From Ciona savignyi (Eukaryota; Chordata; Ascidiacea; Phlebobranchia; Cionidae), in contig CH003327.1 in NCBI GenBank assembly GCA_000149265.1, positions 237,202 to 301,201 on the forward strand: 64,000 nt of DNA, written 5' to 3'. Positions 49,901-62,000 of the stretch are shown in pieces. A program made the translations under genes and the position numbers. Under the pieces are notes generated by a model. That model was given only the letters and a program-made list of their open reading frames with translations, made no database searches and had not been told where the DNA came from. Position 1 is the first letter of the stretch; every line of letters starts with the position of its first letter.

Positions 49901-50742
49901 TCCGTCTACTTGCTTATAATTGGGTTTGCCTAATCATTCACTGCGGAGAAATAAGTGGGATATAAAACTTCCTTTGTGGAGGAATAACCATGTATAATCA
50001 TGTTTGTTTCCGGGCCATGAAAAAACACAGGTGTATTATAACACCCTTGGTTTAACTGGTGCCCCGTACAGACAGGTTACCAATGTATTGAAGGGTATTG
50101 ATTATTATAATGACATTGCTACAAAATATTTATAAAGATTTTAATCAGGAATCGAAGTAACAACACAGTACTGGTCGCGCTTTACCGCACACTCTTCTTC
50201 AGGACTTTGTTTTGATCTTAATTAAATTTTGTTTGCTTATTATTTTTATTTCGCTTAGGTTTGGCGGCCGCATCCGCTATATTTATTGAATTATATCCTT
50301 TTTTAATGACGTGATTTACTGACTGTTCGTTTTGCCGTCTTTTTCTGTTACTGTGTCGTAATTTGAATTAACAAAAGTTAAGAATGTCGTCAAGTTTATT
50401 TTTTTCCCATTTCTGTTGTTAGCAACCAAGTTCAAATTATGAATATTTTGAAGGTGTGCGTTGTTAAATTTAATATTCGTTTACTTAATGTTAAACATCA
50501 ACATGGTATTTGACTTTCACTTTCATTTATTGCGACTCCCGCACCTGTAACCTCAACACATGCTTTATAGCTAAATATAGTTGAAGGGAAACGTACGCAG
50601 CAGTCTGTTAAACTATATGGTACGAATATGTACAGATTGTACACAGAATATGAGCTGGTCTATTTACTTTACATTTAAAATACCCATCGAAGGACATTAA
50701 CATTACACGTTGAAGTTTAATGTCTGTGGTATTGATATAAAG

Positions 50743-51217
50743 CAGGGGTTCCCAAGCTTTTCTCAGGACGACCCCAAAGACAACTTTCAAGTGTCCAGTG
50801 CGACCCAAGGTCAATATATATTTTTTCACGAAACTTTGGACTAGTTTAGAGCCTCTTTCACTGGACTTTTGGTCATGTGGAAGTATTAAGTAAAATAAGC
50901 AATAAAACATTTAATCTTGTCATTCCATTATGCGTGTCATTCCATTATGAACAATCAAACAGTGATGTCACAATAAGCACCTACATTTTCGATAGCATAA
51001 GTACAGACTTAGTTAGAGTGATGCCTATAAGCCTGTTTTACAGTAAGCCATGGTACAAACTGCTAAATTTAACATGGTTTGTCAAATCTTAGATGTTTTG
51101 TACATCCATTATTACCATACCTCACTGACCCCACCGACCCCATGACCTGTTTGCGACCCTACCTACTTATCACTCCGACCCCATTTTGGGTCGCGACCCC
51201 TGGTTTGGGAACCCCTG
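50743..51217. mobile_element. hAT-type MITE with perfect 8-bp target duplication (second type)
   Basis: 475-bp non-coding element. Ends CAGGGGTTCCCAAGC and GTTTGGGAACCCCTG form terminal inverted repeats. The flanking direct repeat ATATAAAG (50735-50742, 51218-51225) is perfect. Inner sequence near both ends is rich in GCGACCC and GACCCC motifs. The end style matches hAT Charlie/Tip100. It differs from the element at 16031 in length and interior, so it is a separate family. A 17-base direct duplication (gtgtcattccattatg-like) lies inside. Confidence 0.93.
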
Positions 51218-51335
51218 ATATAAAGAATAGTTCCGCGTATACTGCGAACAATAAAATTGCACCATCTGACTTAATGTTAAATATTACTAATTCAATTATT
51301 TTAAGGTCACAGAAAAATGGGAAATACGGGTGAGG

Positions 51336-51620
51336 AGTTAGAATATGATATTCATGTTTATTTCCGTGAGTGGAAAAACAAATGGGGGTTAACACAAGGG
51401 TTATCGTCAAATCACCTTGCGTCCCACCGCAGGGTTACTGGAGCTATTGCAGTGTGTTGTGTATGATTTACACGTTCCTTGAATTTAGTAGAACCAATTG
51501 ATCCTCTTGGTTCGGTCAATGTCCGCTAAGTGGCTTGCTCAAGGACACAACCGACTACCTTCGAAACTACAACCCTTCGGCTGAAAGGCGACGCACTAAA
51601 CCGCTAGACTAATCTGTCCG
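51336..51620 (-). repeat. tRNA-derived SINE family 1, near full length
   Basis: Tail ATATTCATGTTTATTTCCGTG-like on the plus strand, body, and head ending CTAGACTAATCTGTCCG. It lies 118 bases right of the MITE. Confidence 0.85.
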
Positions 51621-53412
51621 ACAATTTGTCATATTAAACAAGTTATAACCGGTTATTTATCAAAATGCGTCATTCATATAATCCGGTTAATAAAGATATT
51701 GCAGTTCGCTGTATACGATAAATGGTTTGCTTGAGCTTTTGTTTAACATGATAAATCTCTGGGTTTAATCAATGCACCTTTGCGAAGTACATAACCAACC
51801 GACAAGTGGTTGGCTTCTATTCACAAACATTTTCACAAAACGGCCAGACGCGCGCCAACTAAAACTGAGCAAAACCTGATAGATGAAAGTCATTGTACAA
51901 AAAGTGGCAAACCTTGGCGATAAAGTAATGATGTGTCTAAAACGAACAATACCGCTCATACAATTAAGAAATGTTCATTGTGCAGACCTTTCAGCCATTT
52001 TGTTATAGACTTAGAAATTAACGTTTTAATACAACATCCATAAAAGGAAAGACTTCACCGAAGACTTGCATACAAGCTTAAGGGCAGTAAAAAGAATCGA
52101 TTTAAAACGAGATACAGTGGATGTATTTAATTGCTAAATTAATATGCAACACTGGTTTGTTGAACTTGCGGTGGTGTAACTGTCAACATAGCTTGTGGCG
52201 GATATTTTTACTTTCCAGTAAACAAATAAATCACATTATGTGGGAAATCTCTTTACGGTGTTGGACATTACATCAAGTTAAGTCCGAAAAATACGAAAAA
52301 GGTTAATCTTATTGCGTAACGATACTAAAATATCGTTGGAATAAAAACTTAGCGATGTTAGTCCAATAAAAATCGCTAAAAGAGAGTAAGTCGTAACTAA
52401 AATATCTATGAATAATACATTTCAATTAGTGATCAAATCAGCATTTTTAAGGTCATTGGGTTTCGACCCTAACTACTATCCGCTTGTTTCGCCCGACTTC
52501 CTTATTCTTAAGTTAAAGTACGTACCACTTTGAATTTTTACAGCCTTATCGAAGTCAACAAGGTTAACAAAATAATAGAAGAAAAGAAGACTTGAAAATG
52601 TAAAAACAGAAAATACCATGAGGGGAAAACTCTAAGGTTAACAACCATGTTGCTGCTTTGACGAACTAGTTCCCCTTACGAACAATAAAATATTTTGTGT
52701 TTGTTTTTCGTTTCTTGGTCTATTCTAATATCGCCGTTCCAGTATTTTCATAACTACACAAAACTTTCCACAGTTAAAAGGGGAAGCAGCATTCTAAGAC
52801 AAAGGGATTTGAATTTGAATGCTGGAAATCCACCCGCATTCGAAGGTACTATAAAGCTAGACAATGCGTCGCAGCACATGGGAAATTTACGTAATACACA
52901 TATCAAAAGAAAAATTTATATTTATTTACTTAAGTAGGAAAGTTAAATTCATACAAAATAATAAATTGACCAGACTTCGCCTGAATTGTAAAACATTCTA
53001 TTTTGATCCTGTATTGATTAAACTTTAAATCGGGTTATTTGAGCCGGTTATAAATGGCGCAATAGTAAAACGTGACCAATATATTGTGTTACAGAGACGT
53101 GGTTTCCAAACATTAGTGATGATAATGGCCATCTGAACAAGATACTCCTGGTAAAAATAGAACAAATAAGAGTAGTTTGGTCGCGAACAATATCGTGAAG
53201 CGCTAAATGTGACCAATAGTTCTAATCACCATGTTACTTTTAATCGTACTAACTACGAAACACCACAGCGGTTAAAATATGTAATAAGCCAACACTTCCA
53301 GCAAGCATCCTTGCTTATACATTGGTTATAACCTGTACACAATGCAGGACTTTTGTGCTTGCAAATACAAACACACATATGTATATCACTAGCAAAGAAG
53401 CTGAGACCCAAG

Positions 53413-53414
<2 letters not shown>

Positions 53415-53459
<45 letters not shown>
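53415..53459. repeat. (TA)n microsatellite
   Basis: About 22 TA units without interruption. A shorter TA run occurs near 53721-53740. Confidence 0.97.
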
Positions 53460-53461
<2 letters not shown>

Positions 53462-53940
53462 CAACCTAGAGTATCATGGAATTTCTTAGAAAGACATGAT
53501 TTTGGGCGGCCGACAAAATAGGTAGCTAAACGTAAGGTAGATATAACTCGAAACTTGATGCATGCTATTAATTAGGGAATAGCAATTGTAAATACTAATG
53601 ACAGTTTATTTTCTTTGATTAAGATAGGTGCTCCTTTGTTTGACGTTTTTAAAGAAATAAAATAAGACGTTTAGTTTGCAAATACAGATAGTACACCTCG
53701 TAGCCACAATATACCAAAACTTATATATATATATATATAATGTGAGTTGGGTCTCCGGCGCAGGATCACAAATCGAAAAACACAACTGAACGTGCGTCAT
53801 CCCGTTTCTCTTAAGGGTTAATTGTCAAATTTAAACCGACCGTTCGAGTACAGGATGGTGCCGATATGCACTACAAATCCCACAAAACTAGAGCAATTTC
53901 AAAACTTAGGCCAGTAAAAAAAAACAGAACAAAGTTGTAC

Positions 53941-54047
53941 GGTCACGTGGTCAAATGGTTAACGCGACCGGTACATACTCCGAAAACAGTGCTAATGAAG
54001 AGACCATCTTGGCTTCGAACCTTGGCCCGGTAAAAAAATGGAACAAA
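53941..54047 (+). repeat. tRNA-derived SINE family 2, copy 2
   Basis: Head GGTCACGTGGTCAAATGGTT then AACGCGACC (A-box region) and TTGGCTTCGAACCTTGGCCC (B-box region), then an A-rich run and GGAACAAAGTTC. Just left, 53902-53939 repeats a similar 3' end (GGCCAGTAAAAAAAAACAGA), suggesting two copies in tandem. Fewer than 90 bases cover the tRNA-like part, so a decayed tRNA pseudogene is the alternative. Confidence 0.6.
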
Positions 54048-54892
54048 GTTCAAAATACTAATCGCGACTTCAAGGAGTCAGCATGAAAGTCTCTTGGTGA
54101 TTAAATTAACATCTAACTTTATAAAACATTTTAAAGACTTAAAATCAACTCAAATATTCGAGTACATTATCATTACACACTTTCCTCCGACTTGAGGATT
54201 CAATCAGATTAAACTCGCTTATATACCGTGTAAACGCAAAACCCCCAGTTCTGAATTTGGGCAGATGACGTCAGGATGTTGATGGGTTGCCACTGGTGAA
54301 GACTGCAACAGGTCTTCTGTTGCGTATTTTATTACCGCTTTTCTTGATTGTGTTATTTATACGACATTACGACAAAGGGATTAGGTTGAGCTTTTTTATT
54401 TTTATACCTGGATTTAGAACACGATATTTTTAGATTGAACCGAGCAAAAATTGTAAATTCAATAGAACGTTGTTCAACGCATTTTTTTGTGCAGACTTAT
54501 GTGGAAATTCTTGCTCTTTAATCCGAATGCAAATTGTACGATTTTGCTACGTGTATTAATGTTAAAATGGATCTTGCTTAGTGACGAAATAATCAAAAAG
54601 TAGCCGACGCCAATTTAGTACGTCGGGTAAATCGGAAAATTACTGGGTGTCTTGAAAATGTTACGCGGAGTTAAAATTATAAAACAAGAATTGTAGGTTT
54701 CCACTACGTTGCAATGGAAATACCTGGGGTTTTTCCACGAATAGAAAGGGAGGCCGAAAAGTGAACGGGAAAGTACTTGCTTTTCCTTTTGTTCTGCCAA
54801 ATAATCGTTTGCGTGACGAAAACATGTGATTATTTGGGGTGCGGAAAATTTTGCATTTAAAAATTCAGTATAATGGATTTAACCCTTAGATT

Positions 54893-55065
54893 TGAGTCGG
54901 ACTGTCGATCGAGTGTTGGTTTGATCGAAACTTGTCTCTAGCTAGTCGGTCGTTGTCAAAGCACTTGGCAGTTCGCATTGAACAAACAATAGCAAGTATC
55001 CAGCATAAACAGCTACAATAGCTTAGGTAAACCGATATAGCTAGTCTGACGATTAGCTAAAGGAA
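54893..55065 (+). repeat. SINE family 1, degenerate copy
   Basis: TAGCTAGTCGG, GTCAAAGCACTTGGCAG, ACAGCTACAATAGCTTAGGT and CTAGTCTGACGATTAGC match the body; the tail is lost. Confidence 0.55.
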
Positions 55066-55796
55066 AATCACTCTGCTTTGTGCTAGCTACAATGGTAAGT
55101 ATATCTCATTCTATTTTTGCACTAAACACACATCAAGGTACCTCGAGACTAATTATTAGGAAAGCACGCGTGTATATCGTGAGAGAATGTGTTTGTATTG
55201 CAGTAGGTGCACCTCACGCACCAGTGAAACAGAAATGCAAGAATGGCACGATATGCAAATAAGGCAGTGACGTGAAAACAATGAAAGGCAACAAAATAGA
55301 AAACGTGACGTGGCACAAAGTGATGAAGAATATACCGACAACAGTTGACACCAACATTTCATCTTCAAGGCAATTCTGATAATAAATTCCCATTTCCTGC
55401 GGATGATAACGAGTTATGTTTAGGAACAGAAGCCACGACAAAAACGTTTGTGGTTTGAAAACTTTTTTTATTTTAACTATAAAATAAAAATATTTAACAT
55501 TTGGAATCAAAGATGAGCTCGCCGCCACACGTTTTTAAATTGTGCTTGAGTTGATCGTTATCACCATTCGTCAACACAATTGTTTAAATATTCTTATATA
55601 GAGATGCACTACCAAGTGGCAGCTTATGGGCTAGCAAGTGATGGCTGGTTAAAATGGCTAATTGGCAGAATGGTGTCATTAACAGACAGGTTATGGTATC
55701 TATCCCCACCCTGCTCGTGGTGGTTGTACCCGTAAGGAAAGTATCTTGATGAACCTTAATCCATCGGTCAATGAAATCGTTCAAAAGGATCAAAAG

Positions 55797-56071
55797 GTCC
55801 GTGGGTTGAACCGGTGGCCGTCGCCAAAAAGGGTAATGGTTCGAAACCAGACGATGGTCGTTTGTTTGTACCCTTGCGTTACGTACTAAGCAGCAATCGC
55901 CAATGCCCACTAGCATAATTGATTCTACTTAAACTGACTAAAAGTCTTCACACACCACTTACGACAATAGTCCCGATAATCCAACGATAGGCATGAGGTG
56001 ACCGGACGATTACAGGATTATACCGCGCTTTTGTGTTTTAATTAACGGGAATAGAAACGTATATCCTAACC
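55797..56071 (+). repeat. SINE family 1 overlapping the end of the SCO-spondin-like gene
   Basis: GTTCGAAACCAGACGATGGTCG (B-box region), CAATGCCCACTAGC, GGCATGAGGTGACCGGACGA and ACGGGAATAGAAACGTATAT. Its tail reaches to 56071, inside the open frame that ends the last recognised exon of the minus-strand gene. Confidence 0.65.
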
Positions 56072-59000
56072 ACAAAAGTTTCTGATTCTCACCATTGCAC
56101 GACGTGCACGAGCAGCCCGATATATTGGGCACGGAGATCTCACGTTGGGCCCCCCCGGCGCAGTAGAGTTTGATGGACCGATATGGAACAAGTTGGTCTA
56201 ACTGGTGGGTGCAGCAATCGCATTTGGTTTGCACATATGGTTCCTAAAGGAGTTCGAAATTTAATTGTGTGTGGAAAAAATGTTCTGTAAGTGATCAGAG
56301 TAACCAATATCCGCAGATGGTTATTTTTAGTGGCATTTGTTCTAAAAGTCCAGACTCTGAAACATGGGTCGGAAATATACGACCATCGGGTTAACCCATC
56401 AAGCAAAATTATCTGTCTCGTTGTCAATTGTAAATTTGCAGTAATCACAATACTTATGGAGTGCTTTTTTATGCATTTGTTTACCTTGCAATATGCGTAG
56501 TAAGCGTTTTATAAACAGTTATTACTTTTGTAAGGCAATACTATTATACCTAAATAAAGAAATAATTTGAAGCGTGTCCTAAAGTTAACAAGTTTAACAT
56601 CATCATTGGAAAGGTAACCGGAATTGTTAGTGAAAAGTTAGTACGTGTGGTTAAGATCTTGCAGATTTTGGTTTACGCCCACTGGTACTAAAAGGTTGCC
56701 AACCCATACTACAGAAGATAATAATAAGAGTGTTGGTTGAGAACATAACTATCTAATAAATTTAAATGGTTTGATCGACAATCAAATAGATAAGACACGA
56801 GTATTGTATTCGTGGTATGAGTGACTTACGTAAGGCACAACGTGCACGGAAGAGTGACATTTCCCATCACAGTAATTTACGTCATACTCATGTGACCTGC
56901 AACCGTCCAATGAGAAGTTACGAAGCTCTTTCTTTAACTGACATCCATCAAGTTTGGGCTCTGCATGGTAAAGGTAGTTGGCTAGTTAAGAATGGTTGTT
57001 TTAGGCATCAAACATGGTTTTCTTGTTTAGTGGACCTAATATATGTGCGGAAGGGTTGCAGATTCGAAACTGGTGGGTAGATAATCGAATGGGCCATGGG
57101 CAAGTAACTTATCGGCAATTGCCTAAACCAAATGGATTATCTGGTTCTACCTATTTAAGAATCTTAATCATAAACAAACACTTCCATATCTCCGGGCGTG
57201 ACGTAATCCATAGATTGCCTGTATGAAAACGCGTTTTCCAAATCCCAGGGATAAATGTCTTTGCTATCTCATCCACGAGGACATAAAATAAATCAATTAT
57301 TCAAACACTGCAATAGCTCCAGAACTCGACTTTGTGCATATGGTGACATAGGATGGAAACTCCTGGATATATCATGACCACAACTATTTTTACTGTATAT
57401 CCTCCGCAACGTAACTAATATTTGCAAGTCACAAAACCAAATAACAACATCAGCGTCTATCACACGAACCAATATATGGGTAGCACTTTGCACAGCATTC
57501 TCCGTCCATTTGCACCGCCATCTCCCCACTCCTGCAAAGAACCTCCTTGCATACAGTGTCGTTACACGAGGCGGGTGGGGCTTCTGTGGTAACCTCCGGA
57601 AGACACGGCACGTCTATGACGTCATAACAGAGTCGACGTTCGGTGATTATGACGTTAGGGCCACACTCGTCGACGGAAATACAAGTCTTCATTCGAAGCT
57701 GATGAAGATCTGTAAATTGAATTATTGTTTTTTTAAACTAGAAAATCAATACAAGTAAAGATTTCCAGAGTTTAAACCCGGTATTCGCCAACTAATCTTT
57801 CATTTTCATTAGTTATAAGCCGTTTAATGCACCATTAGTATATACTCAATAAGATGGCTTTTTTACCATAGACTCTAAAGATCAGGTACCTTGACTGTGA
57901 CATGATTAGATGATTATCAGTGTTATATTAAACTTATGGTTACATCCCACAAGATAGGCCAATACATACTTCAATTAAAGCACTGCCTTTTCTTATTATT
58001 AGTTGAACTTACTATTGCCACAGGTGGCTGAACATTGGGACCAATCAGACCAGGGGGACCAGCAGACATCCCGGCAAACTGTATCTCCGTTAATACATCG
58101 GCAGACTGTGCATTCGTCCTTTCTCCACGGCTGCAGATAAAATTTGTTATTACGAAATAATATTAAAGACATCAATCACGTTTTATCTAACAAAAAACAA
58201 TTAAACCAATCTCGCATTTGCTACACTAGACTGTAGACAAGGTTTGGTTTCCCAGCCCGGTTAAAAACCAACTATCACCAACTAACCTGAGAATTGTTGC
58301 TACTACATTGGTTGCACTCAGGTAGGTCTGAGCAACTTATTGTTTCCATGACATCACTGTCACATGACTCATCGCCAGCCAATAGTGTGCGGAATCGGAA
58401 TTTTGAAGCCGATCGGTCGGGAGCTGAAAGTGAAGATAGGAAATTGGTGATTATAATTATCCTTATTGCTGGAATACTCAAGGCAGGTAATGGAAATTAT
58501 ATTACATGAAGTTAGAACAACACGTTTAAATCCACTGGATGTTTTCATGTTTAAATATCATGTTTAAATCCAAATGTTTAAATCCACTGAATTGAGGAAA
58601 CCTTCAAAAACTTTGTTAATTGCCCAAGGTCAAATTAGATTCGCCCAAATAAGATGCAGATTAGAAAATCGCTAAAAAAAGTCAGCAGTTGTGATACAGC
58701 TGCAATTGTATATCTCAGTATAATAGCGAATTAGATACGAATGCTTGGGAGCTACCTTGACATGAAGAGTTGCATGCAGTCCAAGCTGTCCAATCACTCC
58801 ATCTACACAAAGCTTGAGGCGGTTGGCATGATGCAGACTCACATATTATCTGCCCGATCATGCAACTGCAGTTGGATCTGTGATACATGGTTAAAGGAAA
58901 TGAAATATTTTAACAAAAATATTTGAGCAAAAAATCTAGAGCACTGTCTTGTTATCTTATAAACATTTAGGGATGGTGGCCTGATCTTTCAATATAAATT

Positions 59001-62000
59001 AATATCATCATTTGTTGTGGTGATAAGAAAAAAAATTAGGCAAAAACAGAGCAATTTAAATCATTTTTAATAAAGACAGTTCGTAAATTTCATTTTCAAT
59101 TATTAGTTACAAAGTGGACACAGGTATATAGAGCATCACATGTGCTGCATGACGTCATTAACTCCTAATAACAAGTTGGTGCTAGCGTCGTTCTTGAAAG
59201 CCTAAAATCTTATCAGAAGATAGTGACACAACAAAAAGGACACTTTTTATTATGATTTATCGCTATATTGTGTGATTTATTTGTTAAAGAGCATGTTTAG
59301 TTTTAAAACTCAATAACACTAGAAATCTTTATCTTATATTTTATTATTACGGGTATAAAACAAGACATATTGTTATTACCACTGTTGCAAAACAATAAAG
59401 AATAGAGATTGTTTTTTTATTATTGTTTTACAACAGTAGATAATGTTATTATTACTGTTTTGCAATAATAAAGAATATATATTGTTTTTATTATTGTTTA
59501 CAACAATAAATGTTTTTATTAACACTATTTTAAAACAATAAAGAATAGATATTAATATTCTGGGAACAAAAGTTGTAGGGCACAATATGAACAAAAATGT
59601 ATACACGTTTATTTTAAAATAATATCACAATCATCATTCTAAATATATTGAAATGATTTTGATAAACCTTTCAGGCTGAGTAACACTGTAATTTGCCGCA
59701 ATTGGCTGCCACTTTTCTAAATTATACCTTTCCAGGTCAGGAAACTGGATCAATTTACATCTGTGTTTATGAGATTTAAATCTGACGTGATGAGACTATA
59801 TTAGGATACAAGAAACTAGTTTATAAAACTTGAAGATACAAACAATTTATGCTACTAATAATTGAACGGACTAAATATGGTTATGAATTAACTGTTTATA
59901 TAGTATAAACTCATTACTAATGGGTAATGTTTTTTGATATTCATGTAAAATGATTGACTTTCTGGGTATTACATACAGGGATCTCTCAGTTCACTGATAT
60001 TTGCTTCACACAGTACATGTGACATTGTGAATTGCGGCATGAGGTGTCAAGTATGAATAAACTACTCAAGTATATATTATCATAAAAATCCCCATCATAT
60101 CCCACCTGCAGTCCTCTCCTAGATTGTTTTGTGATGTCATAACCCATTGTGCTTGGTTGGGCCACACGGAGCCACTTGTGTCGACACACTCGCACTGATG
60201 TGCCACCACACACTGTCCACTAGACTCCCCACCCACCTGCAGAAGCCCCCCACCAGCACACACACATACAGGGAAGCAAGCTGTGGGCTCGCAGGAAAGC
60301 CTGGTTCCTGCAAAATTAAAATGGGTTAATTAAGAACTTCTACTAATATCTTTTTATCCACCACAAAAACAATGTGCCATTAAACTGGAATGATTTGTTG
60401 GTACTTTCATTTTTTTTGCAGCTTGTTACAGTTTCTTACCATTAAAGTTTAAAGTGACCATTCATTATTTGTCTTGCATTATTGGTATGTGGTAATAGGA
60501 TGATTATGATTACCGGATTAAACTGTCTTTTACATTCCCTAACTTAAAAACTCCCCCTAGATTTTTCCAAAGTAAAACTGAAAATCCTATCAATGCAGAA
60601 CAAGGGAAATTATTAAATCAGTTTTAAAAACCAACCAACCTGAAGAGAGTTCTTGGCAGGTTCTCGGTAACCGATTAATGTACTCTCCGTTGCCATGGAT
60701 ACAATCATCACATGAATTGACTAGCATCATTCCAGTTGGACAAGAATTAGATGAAGAGTTGGTAGGACAGAGAGGCATCGCGCATGACCGGGTCACGTTT
60801 CCGTTTCCTTACAAAAAAAAATAATGTGTTGAGCTAACAATACTATTATTTAGTCCAGCTGCATAGCTCAGTTGATTGTAGTGCAGGCTTCTAAGCAAGA
60901 TGTTGTTGGATCGAAATTAGTCAATTGTGTCTTTAAGCAAGACACTAGGCAGGCGTTGTCCAAGCCCAGTGGATTATTGAGTTAAACTTAACACTCAAAA
61001 TTTCTTAATTAGGTTTAACCAACTACAATAGCTTCGGAAAACCATTGGTGGCAAAAGGTAATCTTATCGAACTAGCAGTTACATTACTTCAATAGTGACG
61101 AATTACAGTCCTTACATTAAATATCTTCAAAACAGCAGTTAAAAAAATATCTGTAAATACAAAAGAACTACCTTCACAGTTGGTTCTCTCTTGTAGGTGA
61201 GTTGTATTCCCCGTCGCGTAGCATTCCCTTGTTTTCATCTGCATCCCAGCCCCACAGTGGACATTGCAGCTTGACCACGCCCCCCACACACCCCATGATG
61301 ATGTCACAATAGAGCAATTCTTCCCGAAGCAAGCTCTCGATTCAATATCGTCAGATTCATTCATCGATGACACATAAAACCCGTCGTAGTTCGGGAAACT
61401 AGGAAAGTCACGACTGCAAACTCGCTTCTGAAACCTAGAAGAAAACAAATGTTGTTTAAAAACTACTTCTTGATCAAGATTTGCTTACGATAGTGTGCTG
61501 CTTAATAAGTTTTGACTATTTTTTTTTTCTTTTTAACCGCGTAGCATTACCATGGTTAAAATGTGTAAAAAAATAAGCCAACACTTCTGGTGAGGTAAGC
61601 TCTGGCCTCCTTAACATTAAATAAAACAATTGAAAGACCATGGCTACTTTACAATAAACTTTACAACAATACTAATAACTTAAATGTATTTTATATAACT
61701 GATTAGTATAATACACAGTTCACAATAAACCCTGCTAATAAAATAATTACCTGTGTGTTGAGTTGGTACACACTCTATACCGCGTCTGCTGACCAATATT
61801 ACAAGGCACATCACATTTAGACCACATTGACCATTGTGTGAATTCTGGAGGGCAGGTTATGCTGGAAGGAGATATTACACTCATTTATTCATTCTTATCA
61901 GTCTGCTTTGAAATTGCATGCAAAGGGATACTTTTTTATACTGGAACCAAGGTTTTGAAAGAAAGGAGCTTTTGGAATCAATAATTAACTAAAAGCTAAT

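Larger units (their letters stand above)
46925..56009. other. Gene-free interval between DUOX and the SCO-spondin-like gene
   Basis: About 9 kb. All short ORFs here lack recognisable domains and look like chance. Contents seen: a hAT-type MITE (50743-51217), SINE copies (51336-51620, 53941-54047, 54893-55065, 55797-56071) and TA microsatellites. It should hold the DUOX promoter; I find no convincing motif and no DUOXA exon. Confidence 0.6.

Noticed and set aside
56140-56448. 102-codon minus-strand ORF just before the last cystine-knot exon
   Set aside because: It is intronic: exon 56830-56960 joins exon 56010-56243 in phase 0 and completes the knot without it, and the ORF overlaps the knot exon in another frame.
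60852-60925. tRNA gene
   Set aside because: The tRNA-like head lacks a complete cloverleaf and runs straight into the SINE body and 3' half, so it is a SINE.
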